From an uncultured Candidatus Melainabacteria bacterium (GTDB taxonomy: Bacteria; Cyanobacteriota; Vampirovibrionia; Gastranaerophilales; Gastranaerophilaceae), in the NCBI GenBank assembly GCA_934700335.1, contig CAKUXM010000001.1, positions 1 through 64,000 on the forward strand: a stretch of DNA of 64,000 nucleotides. Direction: 5' to 3'. The notes below the pieces were generated by a model, which saw only the letters and a list, made by a program, of their open reading frames with translations, searched no databases and was not told the origin of the DNA. Within the stretch, counting starts at the first letter, position 1, and each line of letters opens with the position of its first letter. Below, piece after piece: positions 22,387-30,773 of this stretch. A program made the translations under genes and the position numbers.

Positions 22387-23578
22387 CAATTAATATCGCT
22401 TTCACTTCGTTATATGGTTTTAAGCCCATATATAATTGTCCTTTTACTGAAAATGCTGGTGTACCACCTAAATTCATTTTAGAAGCTTCGTCAATGTTAG
22501 CTAAGATTTCAGCATTGATTTTTGGATCTTTCATATCTTTTTTCAATTTATCAACATCAAAACCTTGAGTTTTTGCTGTTGTGTAAACTTCCTCGATTGA
22601 ACCAGCTTTTTCTTCAAACAACAAGTTAACCATATTCCAGAATTTATCTTGGTTTCTTGCAGCTAAAGACAATCTAGCATAATCACATGCCCCTACGTGG
22701 AATGGATTTGGAATATTTTTGTTACATGCATTATCTAATGGATAGTGAACAAATTCGATTTTTACGTTAGAAAAATCTTTAGCAACTTTGTGCATTAATC
22801 TGTTTTCCATTACACAATATGGACACATCAAGTCTGAGTACATTTTAACTACAACTTTTCCGTTTTCGTTACCTAAAACGTTACCTTTTGCAACGTCAGC
22901 ATAATCATTGCCTTGCATATTGTACAATTGATCCATAAATTTAATATCTTTAATTTGAGGAGCAAAAACATAAGTTGTTGATGTAACTGTTAAGAATACA
23001 ATTACAAGAACTAATGTAATCCAGAATGCCTTTGTATATTTTTTAACTGCTTCTACGAAATCAACGATAGTTGTTTTTAAAGAAGCGCCAAAAGTTTCTC
23101 CTGCAAATTCTGATGCAAATAATGCGATGAATAAGTTAATGAAATATGTAACAACACAAAGTACACAAATCATTTTCAAAGAAATAAAGCTTACTAAAGC
23201 TAAAATCATTGATACTAAGAATGAGAATAAACCTAAAACGGCTATGTAGCTACATGGATTTTTGAAAACTTCCATCCAAGCAAAACCTTTAAGGTTTTTC
23301 AATTTTTCTGAACCTAATAAAACTACAACGATTAGGTAAAAAATCATTCCCCAATATGCAAGAGGAATACCTAAAAATTGAGCATTAACTGATTTTGCCA
23401 CGCCGTCGCAGTTTACAACAGGGTTGTTAGCATCTGTACAGAAACTTGGACCAGCAGCGGGGTTAAAGTTTGCGTTGTTATAAACAACTGCCAAAGCAAT
23501 AGTTGCAATAAAGCCTAAAATAGCTAATAAAAACAAAATTGCTTTTTTGGAAATTTTGATTTCAATAGTTTTTTCCAT
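22364..23578 (-). CDS. VKOR-thioredoxin/DsbA fusion, disulfide-forming membrane protein
   Basis: This 404-residue fusion has an N-terminal VKOR domain with about five membrane segments, the loop cysteines C47 and C57 (FCTDANNPVVNCDG) and the active-site CVLC (138-141). A further membrane helix at about 184-202 leads to an exported thioredoxin/DsbA-like domain with CPYC (252-255) and a cis-Pro loop GGTPAF. VKOR homologues oxidise their linked thioredoxin domain and pass electrons to quinone, forming disulfides in exported proteins. The fusion with a C-terminal thioredoxin is characteristic of Cyanobacteria and relatives. It lies 17 bases downstream of lysC. Confidence 0.93.
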   Translation of the reverse strand: MEKTIEIKISKKAILFLLAILGFIATIALAVVYNNANFNPAAGPSFCTDANNPVVNCDGVAKSVNAQFLGIPLAYWGMIFYLIVVVLLGSEKLKNLKGFAWMEVFKNPCSYIAVLGLFSFLVSMILALVSFISLKMICVLCVVTYFINLFIALFASEFAGETFGASLKTTIVDFVEAVKKYTKAFWITLVLVIVFLTVTSTTYVFAPQIKDIKFMDQLYNMQGNDYADVAKGNVLGNENGKVVVKMYSDLMCPYCVMENRLMHKVAKDFSNVKIEFVHYPLDNACNKNIPNPFHVGACDYARLSLAARNQDKFWNMVNLLFEEKAGSIEEVYTTAKTQGFDVDKLKKDMKDPKINAEILANIDEASKMNLGGTPAFSVKGQLYMGLKPYNEVKAILIDAGAKKQ

Positions 23579-23595
23579 AGTAAATTGTTTCCTTT

Positions 23596-24867
23596 CTATA
23601 CTGTTGGAGGCAAAGTGCCTTTAACTTCTACAATATCATTACTGTTTAATTTAAAAGCTTCATGGATTTTGTTACAAGCCATTTCAGCTTTTTCACCGTC
23701 AATCAAACAGCTAATTTTGATTTCAGATGTTGAAATCATTTTAATATTTACATCTAAGTCAGCAAGAGTTTCAAACATCAATGCAGCAACACCAGGTTTG
23801 TCCATCATGCCTGCACCTACGATTGAAAGTTTTGCTGTATTTTCATCTAAATGAATTTCTTTAGCACCAACTTCATCTTTCATTGCTTCTAAGATTGTCA
23901 TTGTTTTTTCTTTATCTTCTCTATTAATAGTAAATGCAATGTCATTAGTGTTATTAAAAGATTTTGCGTAAGATTGAATAATCATATCTACTGTAATATT
24001 GTTATGAGCTAAATTTTTGAAGATTTTAGCCGCAATACCAGGTTCATCTTTAACTTCGCACATAACAACTCTTATTTGCGTAAAGTCGACAGCAACGCCA
24101 ACGACTGGTTTATCTAATTCCATATCTTTTGCTCCTGTAATCATTGTACCTAAATCGTCAGTATAGAAGCTACTTCTTACTCTTAATGGTAAGCTGAACT
24201 TTTTAGCTGTTTCAACTGAACGTGGGTGCATTACGCCAGCACCAACTCTTGCAAGCTCTAACATTTCGTCATATGTAATTGTGTCTAATTTAGTAGCATT
24301 TTTAACCATTCTCGGATCTGAAGTGTATACACCTTGAACGTCTGTGTAAATATCACAACGTTCTGCACCTAAAGAGGCAGCGATTGCAACTGCAGACGTA
24401 TCAGAACCGCCTCTGCCTAAAGTTGTAATTTCACCGTCTTTTGTAACACCTTGAAATCCTGCTACTACAACAATTCTACCTGCATTCAAGTTTTGTTTTA
24501 ATCTTGAAGTTTCAATATTTAAAATTCTTGCTTTTGTATGTAAATCTTCTGTAATAATACCAACTTGCATAGCATTCATACTAACTGCATCATAACCTTT
24601 AGCCTGAATTGCCATAGTTAATAAAGCGATAGAAATACCTTCGCCAGTTGATAGCAACATATCCATTTCTCTAGGAGATGGAACATCTGAAATTTGCTTT
24701 GCCATAGTAACTAAATGGTCTGTAGTATGACCCATTGCAGATACAACAACCACAACATCATTGCCTTTTTCTTTTTCTGCAACTACAGTCTCTGCAACCT
24801 TTTTAATTCTGTCAGTATCAGCTACTGATGTTCCGCCAAATTTTTGTACGACTACATTCTTTGTCAT
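23596..24867 (-). CDS. lysC: Aspartate kinase
   Basis: This 423-residue monofunctional aspartokinase has an N-terminal kinase domain with VQKFGGTSVADTDRI (about 7-21), VVVSAMGHTTD, LGRGGSDTSAVAIAASLGAERCDIYTDVQGVYTSDPR. Two C-terminal ACT domains (about 275-345 and 355-420) bind Lys and/or Thr for feedback control. It catalyses phosphorylation of Asp, the first step to Lys, Thr, Met and diaminopimelate. It is the first gene of the lysC-VKOR-queH unit. The leader is too short for a lysine riboswitch. Confidence 0.96.
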   Translation of the reverse strand: MTKNVVVQKFGGTSVADTDRIKKVAETVVAEKEKGNDVVVVVSAMGHTTDHLVTMAKQISDVPSPREMDMLLSTGEGISIALLTMAIQAKGYDAVSMNAMQVGIITEDLHTKARILNIETSRLKQNLNAGRIVVVAGFQGVTKDGEITTLGRGGSDTSAVAIAASLGAERCDIYTDVQGVYTSDPRMVKNATKLDTITYDEMLELARVGAGVMHPRSVETAKKFSLPLRVRSSFYTDDLGTMITGAKDMELDKPVVGVAVDFTQIRVVMCEVKDEPGIAAKIFKNLAHNNITVDMIIQSYAKSFNNTNDIAFTINREDKEKTMTILEAMKDEVGAKEIHLDENTAKLSIVGAGMMDKPGVAALMFETLADLDVNIKMISTSEIKISCLIDGEKAEMACNKIHEAFKLNSNDIVEVKGTLPPTV

Positions 24868-24884
24868 AATTTCACTCTTATACT

Positions 24885-24913
24885 AGTATAATATATATCG
24901 AGATTAATTATAA
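24885..24913 (-). promoter_or_regulatory. Promoter of the lysC operon, with a palindrome
   Basis: On the minus strand TTATAA (24913-24908), a 17-base spacer and TATACT (24890-24885) form a plausible promoter. TTATACTAGTATAA at 24878-24891 is a perfect 14-bp palindrome overlapping the -10, a possible operator. Confidence 0.5.
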
Positions 24914-24959
24914 CCTTATAAATTTAGTTTGGCAAGTGGTTTAACAATAAAGAAACTTA

Positions 24960-25451
24960 CTATTTTTTGTATTCTAAAATTTTATCAACAATTTCTCTAA
25001 AAGCGCCTTCTCCACCATTATTTTTGGTAATTTGAATATTTTTAATCCTTAAAATTGATTTGTGTGCGTTTTTTACAGTAACTTTAAACTTTGCCATTTC
25101 AAGGCATTCTCTGTCATTCACATCATCGCCAATATAAATATATTCATCATCTTTTAATTCATATTTCTCTAAAATATTTTGAAGAACCGCTTTTTTTAAT
25201 CTAATATTTCCGTGAACATCTTTTATACTAAATTTTTCTGCAACCAAATTCATTGCTGAATTTTCTTCACCCGAAATTATTGCAATTTTAATATCATTCT
25301 TTTTTAACAAAGAAAATGCCATTACATCACGAAAATTCAATTTTCTAGACATGTTTTGATTTTCGTCAATATAAACATTATTATCTGTAATAACACCGTC
25401 AAAATCAGTTACAACTAATTTAATATTTTTAGAAAATTTTAATTTGCCCAT
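24960..25451 (-). CDS. HAD phosphatase of the KdsC family
   Basis: This 163-residue type C0 HAD enzyme has the nucleophile motif VVTDFDGVITDN (D16/D18), the IISGEE motif II, a Lys in RLKKAVLQNIL and YIGDDVNDRECLEMA motif IV. The size and capless layout match 3-deoxy-D-manno-octulosonate 8-phosphate phosphatase, which acts in Kdo synthesis for lipopolysaccharide. Related enzymes act on sialic or other 9-carbon acids, and no other kds or neu gene is nearby, so the exact substrate is open. It starts 17 bases after the fliO-like gene. Confidence 0.85.
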   Translation of the reverse strand: MGKLKFSKNIKLVVTDFDGVITDNNVYIDENQNMSRKLNFRDVMAFSLLKKNDIKIAIISGEENSAMNLVAEKFSIKDVHGNIRLKKAVLQNILEKYELKDDEYIYIGDDVNDRECLEMAKFKVTVKNAHKSILRIKNIQITKNNGGEGAFREIVDKILEYKK

Positions 25452-25468
25452 AACAGTTTTTACTCACA

Positions 25469-26014
25469 TTATAGATACTTTTTATAAAGACCGAAATCTT
25501 CATCGTCATCACCAAAATGTTTTTCTTCAACTTCGTTTTCTTCGTTGAAAATATTATCCAAAGGTGATTTTTCTTCTTCTTTAATTTCAATCTTATTACT
25601 AATATGTTCCTCTTGAACATCTTCGTGATAATCTCTATCTTTAACTTCACCTAAATCTTTCAATACAGTCAATTCAGATTGAGTAGCGCCTAGTAAAAGT
25701 TTTTTACCATTAACTTCTACAACGTGCAAAGATTGATTGTTATTCAAATGAGTTGAAGATAACACGATAATCTTATCTTCAATATCAGAATTTCTAGTTT
25801 TTTTAGCCAACTTTGAACCAACAACATTCAATTTTGCATAAATAAAACCAGTCAAAAATATTAATCCAATAACAAAAGCTAAAGCGCCTACTACTGAGAA
25901 AAGACTAGTTTCGTGAGAGACTTGTGAATTCAAAATATCATCAACAGAACACATACCAAAACAAGTTTGTTGAGATACTAAAAATATAATCATGTAATTT
26001 AAAAGTTTTTTCAT
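25469..26014 (-). CDS. fliO: FliO-like flagellar export assembly protein
   Basis: This 181-residue protein has an N-terminal signal or membrane segment (about 4-20), a second membrane helix at about 39-63 (FSVVGALAFVIGLIFLTGFIYAKL), and a FliO-type beta domain IIVLSSTHLNNNQSLHVVEVNGKKLLLGATQSELTVLKDL. The tail is acidic and disordered. FliO assists assembly of the FliP-FliR export gate. It is detached from fliPQR and the other flagellar genes in this window, and is paired with a sugar-phosphatase gene, so the assignment rests on sequence pattern alone. Confidence 0.75.
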   Translation of the reverse strand: MKKLLNYMIIFLVSQQTCFGMCSVDDILNSQVSHETSLFSVVGALAFVIGLIFLTGFIYAKLNVVGSKLAKKTRNSDIEDKIIVLSSTHLNNNQSLHVVEVNGKKLLLGATQSELTVLKDLGEVKDRDYHEDVQEEHISNKIEIKEEEKSPLDNIFNEENEVEEKHFGDDDEDFGLYKKYL

Positions 26015-26078
26015 GTTAAAATACCTATAATAATTTTATATAATATATATAACACAAAAAAAATTATTCGGATAAAAT

Positions 26079-27350
26079 ATGCTTTGGTACGTATTCAACT
26101 TAATAGTAATATTCATTCTAGTTTTGCTGTTCGTCGTTGTAAGATCTACAAACAGACAATGGCAAAAAACAGACTTGTTCATTGAAGATGCAGCAAACAT
26201 TGTAGAATCAATTCGTTCTGGTAACTTATCAAAAAAGATTGGCAAAATTGATTCTACATCTGGTGAAGCTCTTGCTGACAGCATTAACCAACTTATTGAT
26301 ACTTTGAAAGAAACAGAAGAAAAAGTTAAAGAACAACAAGCAGAATTGATGAAACAAAATAGATTTTTAGAAAGTGTTTTAAACGCGCTTTCTGATGGTC
26401 TTATTATAGTTGACAAAAATTCTAATATCCTAAAAGTTACTCCAAAAATTTCAAACTGGTTTGGTCAAAGCAATAAAAAGCTTATGGGTAAAAATGTTTT
26501 TGAATTCATTGAGCCAACTCAACAAGTTTCAATTGAAACCTTACACAATACAGAAGTTTATATCAAAACATATTCATCAGACCTGTTTGAAGCTACGGCA
26601 TTAAGATTAAACGTAGAAGATAGAGTTAGCAGATATATTATCTTGATTAGAAACGTAACAAACCAAAAAGAACTAGAAAAATTGAGAGAAGACTTTGTCG
26701 CAACTCTTACTCACGACTTGAAAGTTCCTATTGTTGCTGAATCTAATATGTTAGACTTTTTGAGCAACGGAACATTCGGCGAAATCAATGATAAACAAAG
26801 AGAAGTTTTAAGTAAGATGAAAACTTCTAATAGCGAACTTATTGAACTTGTACAAATGCTTCTTGAAACATATAAAAGCAATAACACAACAATTGAATTA
26901 TACAAAGAAGATACAAGCTTGAACGAGTTCTTGGAAGAAGTAATTGATGAAATGAGACCTTTGGCAAAAAAGAACGATATTCAATTGAACTTCACATCTC
27001 CTCAAAACATTATTGTTAATATTGATAGATTACAATTTAAACGTGTAATCAAAAACCTTATACAAAATGCTCTTTCGTATTCAGAATCATCAAACGATAT
27101 TGATATCAAAACAAATATACAAGGCGGAAATGTTTATATTTCTGTAATCGACTACGGTAAAGGCATTAGCCCTAAAGATATCGGATTAGTATTTAATAAA
27201 TACTTCTCAACATCTAAAAAATACAGAAAAATTGGTACAGGTTTAGGCTTGTATTTGTCAAAACAAATTATTGAAGCACACGACGGCGAAATTACTGTAA
27301 CAAGTGAAGAAGGCGTATTAACAGAATTTAAGATTAAATTGGGAATATAG
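26079..27350 (+). CDS. Membrane-anchored PAS histidine kinase (orphan)
   Basis: This 423-residue protein has one N-terminal membrane helix (about 3-22), a HAMP-like or coiled-coil segment (about 30-95), a PAS domain (about 98-200: SVLNALSDGLIIVDKNSNILKVTPKISNWFG), a HisKA dimerisation domain with the phospho-acceptor His in ATLTHDLKVPI (about 215), and a HATPase with N-box NLIQNALSYS, G1 DYGKGI and G2 GTGLGLYLSKQIIEAHDG. It lacks a large sensor ectodomain, so it probably senses internal or membrane signals. No response regulator is adjacent. It is divergent from fliO. Confidence 0.92.
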   Translation: MLWYVFNLIVIFILVLLFVVVRSTNRQWQKTDLFIEDAANIVESIRSGNLSKKIGKIDSTSGEALADSINQLIDTLKETEEKVKEQQAELMKQNRFLESVLNALSDGLIIVDKNSNILKVTPKISNWFGQSNKKLMGKNVFEFIEPTQQVSIETLHNTEVYIKTYSSDLFEATALRLNVEDRVSRYIILIRNVTNQKELEKLREDFVATLTHDLKVPIVAESNMLDFLSNGTFGEINDKQREVLSKMKTSNSELIELVQMLLETYKSNNTTIELYKEDTSLNEFLEEVIDEMRPLAKKNDIQLNFTSPQNIIVNIDRLQFKRVIKNLIQNALSYSESSNDIDIKTNIQGGNVYISVIDYGKGISPKDIGLVFNKYFSTSKKYRKIGTGLGLYLSKQIIEAHDGEITVTSEEGVLTEFKIKLGI

Positions 27351-27670
27351 CGCGAGTGAGCAGAGGCTGGAGCGCTTTTGCAAAATAGTTTTATCAACTT
27401 TTGCAAAACGCGGAATTGCCGTTTAACGCGAACGAGCAAGACAGCGCGAGTGAGCAGAGGTAGAATTGTCATTCCGTACTCCGCTCGGGAATCTGAAGAT
27501 GATTAATGGATAATGCGGTCGTTGGTTAAATCCTAAGTCAAGCGCAGAAAGACACAAAAGGTATGGTATAAGTTGTTTGTCATTGCAAGGAACGCAGGCG
27601 TGGCAATCTATTTAATTTGTCTTATTCGTTCGCAATAACAGAATGTCTGTTATTTATCATCATTAAACCA
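27351..27670. repeat. 400-bp non-coding gap with several dispersed palindromic repeats
   Basis: No gene is seen between the kinase and the TolC-like gene. GCGAGTGAGCAGAGG occurs at 27352 and 27446 and matches the rplF-rplR spacer. TTTTGCAAAA occurs at 27376-27385 and 27399-27408, flanked by GCG/CGCG. ATTCC/GGAAT (27471-27492) and ATTGC/GCAAT (27582-27607) are two elements of the form TCATTxC...GxAATCT. AATAACAGA/TCTGTTATT (27634-27654) is a perfect hairpin that could end the kinase transcript. Confidence 0.6.
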
Positions 27671-27695
27671 AAATAAAAAGCCCCTTGCGGGGCTT
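27671..27695 (-). terminator. Intrinsic terminator of the TolC-like gene
   Basis: AAGCCCCGCAAGGGGCTT on the minus strand, followed by TTTATTTT, lies about 55 bases after the stop of the outer-membrane efflux gene. Confidence 0.88.
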
Positions 27696-27750
27696 ACGTC
27701 TTGCTATTTATTTTCAGCAATTCGACTTACTTTCTTGGAATTAGAACATC

Positions 27751-29148
27751 TTATAATTTACTACCAACAGCCTTATACAAATCAATATAGCTGATGTAGC
27801 ATTCTGAACGTGTTGAATTAATCAACTTTTCTACGTTCAACAAATTTTCTTCCATTTGAACTAAATCTAATCTTGAAATAATACCTTGATTATATTTATC
27901 CTTAGTATAACCAAAATCCTTCGTTTCAAGTTGATGTTGTTTAATGTGTTCATTTAATTTTTCATTATCATATTTAACAGATGCCAAAGCATCGTTAACC
28001 TCTTGAATAGCTGTCAAATTAGTTTTGTAATAATTTTCTAGCATCTTGTCATATTTAACCTTGCTCAATTTTAAATTAGCAACTCTAGCACCACCCGTAA
28101 ACACAGGTAACATAGCTCCTAACGCTAATGCAGCTAAAGTTGTTTCTTTTGAAAACATACTATTTTTAACATCTAAGGCTGCTAAACCAGTAAGATTTAT
28201 TGTTGGTAAAAATTCTTTTTTAGCAACTCTTACGTCAATACCAGCCTTCTTAATCATTTTTTCAGCTTTTAAATAATCTGGTCTATCAACAATGATTTCT
28301 GATGAAATTTCTTTTGGAATAGTACCAGTAAATTTAATTTGATTTAAAGGAGTAAAGGCTAAATTTTCACCATTTTTAGGGTCTTCGCCAATCAATACGC
28401 AGAATTGGTCTAGCAATTTTGCTCTTGATTTTTTCAAGTCAATCAAATCAGATACACCATAAACATAGGCTTTGTTAGCTTTTACAGTATCAGATGTTGA
28501 AACAATACCTTCTTTATTGCTTGCAAGCATCATATTATATATATCAAGTCTAGAATTAACGATTTTTTCTTGATATTTAATAATTTCGTTTAATTTAACA
28601 ATATTAAAATAAACATTACCAACGGCAGATGCTACAGAAATATAAACAGCTCTTTCATCGTCTTGAGAAGCTTTGTATAATTCTTTTACAGATTTTGTTT
28701 TATCTCTATTTTTTAAGAATAAATCAACCTCATAATTAAACATTGCAGGAACATTTACTGCAAAATCGTCTGATTGCATACCCATAACGTTTACAAACGC
28801 TGGAGAAATACCAACGCCTGCTGAAGGTAGTTCATTTGCAAACTGTAATTTCATATTTTGATAATATTCTTTTACAGTCAAACTTGCAATTTTAAGATCA
28901 TAGTTTTGTTTAATAGCTAAATCAATATAATGATTTAAGTTATCATCATTAAACTTTTTCCAAAAATCCATATTTACATAAGCATATTTATAATCATCAT
29001 TTTCTTTTTTAGATTTTTTAACTTTACGATTATAAACAGTTTGTTGATTATTTTTATTATTATTTTCGGTAATCGCAAATACTGGCATTACGTAAGTGAA
29101 GTTAAAGCATGCCAAAATTAAAATTGCCGTAAATCTTTTCAAATTCAT
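27751..29148 (-). CDS. Outer-membrane efflux protein, TolC/OMF family
   Basis: This 465-residue protein has an N-terminal signal peptide (MNLKRFTAILILACFNFTYV, cleaved near VFA). Two OEP repeats follow, each with long coiled helices, including YIDLAIKQNYDLKIASLTVKEYYQNMKLQ and RPDYLKAEKMIKKAGIDVRVAKKEFLPTINL. It forms the trimeric outer-membrane channel for tripartite efflux. It is transcribed divergently from marR-emrA-emrB and very likely completes that pump. No lipobox Cys is present at the mature end. Confidence 0.9.
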   Translation of the reverse strand: MNLKRFTAILILACFNFTYVMPVFAITENNNKNNQQTVYNRKVKKSKKENDDYKYAYVNMDFWKKFNDDNLNHYIDLAIKQNYDLKIASLTVKEYYQNMKLQFANELPSAGVGISPAFVNVMGMQSDDFAVNVPAMFNYEVDLFLKNRDKTKSVKELYKASQDDERAVYISVASAVGNVYFNIVKLNEIIKYQEKIVNSRLDIYNMMLASNKEGIVSTSDTVKANKAYVYGVSDLIDLKKSRAKLLDQFCVLIGEDPKNGENLAFTPLNQIKFTGTIPKEISSEIIVDRPDYLKAEKMIKKAGIDVRVAKKEFLPTINLTGLAALDVKNSMFSKETTLAALALGAMLPVFTGGARVANLKLSKVKYDKMLENYYKTNLTAIQEVNDALASVKYDNEKLNEHIKQHQLETKDFGYTKDKYNQGIISRLDLVQMEENLLNVEKLINSTRSECYISYIDLYKAVGSKL

Positions 29149-29183
29149 TATCTTACCTCATACTTGACAAATCTGATAGGCAC

Positions 29184-29212
29184 ATGTTACCATAGTTTTG
29201 TTACAAATGCAA
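29184..29212 (-). promoter_or_regulatory. Promoter of the TolC-like gene within a likely MarR operator region
   Basis: On the minus strand TTGCAT, a 17-base spacer and TAACAT form a promoter. ACATGTT (29182-29188) and AACATGT (29211-29217) are inverted around it, and further TGTTAC/ATGTAAC half-sites lie at 29199 and about 29238. The MarR-type regulator encoded at 29273 is the natural candidate to bind here and control both directions. Confidence 0.55.
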
Positions 29213-29272
29213 CATGTATTTTTTGAAACAGATTAGCAATGTAACATTCTCAAACAGACTAGAGGTAAGAAA

Positions 29273-29755
29273 ATGACAACAAAACAAGAAATAATAGACT
29301 TAAAAAAAGATTTTAGTAAATGTGCCTTTTATATGATACAAAAATTATCCATATATACAGACCAATTAGCTAAAAATTTTTTTGAAATAAGAAATGTAGA
29401 TATAACACATGATGAATTTGTAGCAATAAACCAAATTTTAAATCACCCAGATATTTGTCAACGTGATTTAGCAAAATTAATTTTAAGAGATAGAGTTAGA
29501 ACAGGAAGAATACTTAACTCTCTTGAAGAAAAAGGTTTTATCACAAGAACAAACGATACCAAAAATAATAGACTTGTTAGAAGACTAAGGGTAACTAAAT
29601 CAGGGAAAAATCTTTATGAAACACAATTTGCGATAATGGAAAAAATTATGGATAAATTATTAGAAAAATTTTCTGAAGAAAAAATGATAGATTTAAGAGA
29701 TACGTTAGTTCAACTAGAACAAGCATTATCAGAAATTGTAGAATTTAACATTTAA
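29273..29755 (+). CDS. MarR-family transcriptional regulator
   Basis: This 160-residue protein has a winged helix-turn-helix at about 60-125: ICQRDLAKLILRDRVRTGRILNSLEEKGFITRTNDTKNNRLVRRLRVTKSG. N- and C-terminal helices dimerise. AGAGGTAAGAAA precedes the ATG. It heads the emrA-emrB operon and is divergent from the outer-membrane partner, so it probably represses the pump and is released by a pump substrate, as in EmrR/MprA systems. Confidence 0.93.
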   Translation: MTTKQEIIDLKKDFSKCAFYMIQKLSIYTDQLAKNFFEIRNVDITHDEFVAINQILNHPDICQRDLAKLILRDRVRTGRILNSLEEKGFITRTNDTKNNRLVRRLRVTKSGKNLYETQFAIMEKIMDKLLEKFSEEKMIDLRDTLVQLEQALSEIVEFNI

Positions 29756-29775
29756 CGTCATAGGAGAAAGATAAA

Positions 29776-30762
29776 ATGACAGAAGATAAAGAATTAAGAA
29801 AAGAATTAAAAAAAAGTTATAAAAAATCGATTGGTATCATTGTTGCAATCCTACTTATAGCAGCGACAATAATTGCTGTTATTGATGCAATGCACTACCA
29901 ATCAACAGAAGATGCCTACATCGAAAATCACACTGTTCAAGTTGCACCAAAAGTAGCTGGTCAAATCGTGAACGTTTATATTAAAGATAACCAAGCAGTT
30001 AAAGCTGGTGATTTAGTTGCACAAATCGATGATGCAGATTATAAAGTAAAACTTGAACAAGCAGAAGCGAATTATCAAAGTGCTCTAAAATCTCAAAACA
30101 TTGCAAAAGCAAATCTTTCAGCCGTTGATGCCGAAATTGCTTTAGCAAAAAAAGATGTAGACAGATATACAAAATTGTATGAAACAGGTTCTGTATCAAA
30201 ACAAACACTTGATAATGCTGTTACAAAATACGAAAGCGTAAAAGCAAGACAAGAAAATGCTGAACAAGCAATCTTGACAAAAGACCAAGTAAACGTTGCT
30301 GATGCTGATATTAAAGCCCTAAAAGCTATCAGAGACCAAGCACAATTAAACCTATCATATACAAAAATTTATGCCCCACAAGATGGCACTGTTTCAAGTA
30401 AAAGAGTTGAAAAAGGTGCTTATGTACAAGTTGGAAGTCCTTTATTTGTAATCGTTCCAAACGAAGTTTGGGTAGTCGCAAACTTTAAAGAAAACCAATT
30501 AGAAAAAATGAAAGCTGGACAAAGCGTAGAGATTAAAGTTGACACTTATCCAAAACACAAATTCAAAGGCAAAGTTGACAGTATTCAAAGAGCTTCTGGC
30601 GCAAAAGCTAGCTTATTTCCTCCAGAAAACGCTGTAGGTTCTTTCGTAAAAATCGTACAAAGAATACCTGTAAAAATCGTTTTCACAGAAGATATTGACA
30701 AAGACCAATACTTATTAGTTCCGGGAATGTCTGTAATTCCAAAAGTAAGAGTAGTTGAATAA
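29776..30762 (+). CDS. emrA: HlyD/EmrA-family membrane fusion protein
   Basis: This 328-residue protein has a short cytoplasmic N-terminus, one membrane helix (about 17-38), a biotinyl-lipoyl domain split around the coiled coil (VAPKVAGQIVNVYIKDNQAVKAGDLVAQID ... LNLSYTKIYAPQDGTVSSKRVEKGAYVQVG), an alpha-hairpin (about 90-190), and a beta-barrel domain (NEVWVVANFKENQLEKMKAGQ). It bridges the inner-membrane MFS pump to the outer-membrane channel. It is placed between marR and the MFS gene. The substrate is unknown. Confidence 0.93.
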   Translation: MTEDKELRKELKKSYKKSIGIIVAILLIAATIIAVIDAMHYQSTEDAYIENHTVQVAPKVAGQIVNVYIKDNQAVKAGDLVAQIDDADYKVKLEQAEANYQSALKSQNIAKANLSAVDAEIALAKKDVDRYTKLYETGSVSKQTLDNAVTKYESVKARQENAEQAILTKDQVNVADADIKALKAIRDQAQLNLSYTKIYAPQDGTVSSKRVEKGAYVQVGSPLFVIVPNEVWVVANFKENQLEKMKAGQSVEIKVDTYPKHKFKGKVDSIQRASGAKASLFPPENAVGSFVKIVQRIPVKIVFTEDIDKDQYLLVPGMSVIPKVRVVE

Positions 30763-30773
30763 TAGGTAGAAAA

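Noticed and set aside
24868..24959. Possible lysine riboswitch upstream of lysC
   Set aside because: The predicted transcript leader is under 30 bases, too short for the aptamer.
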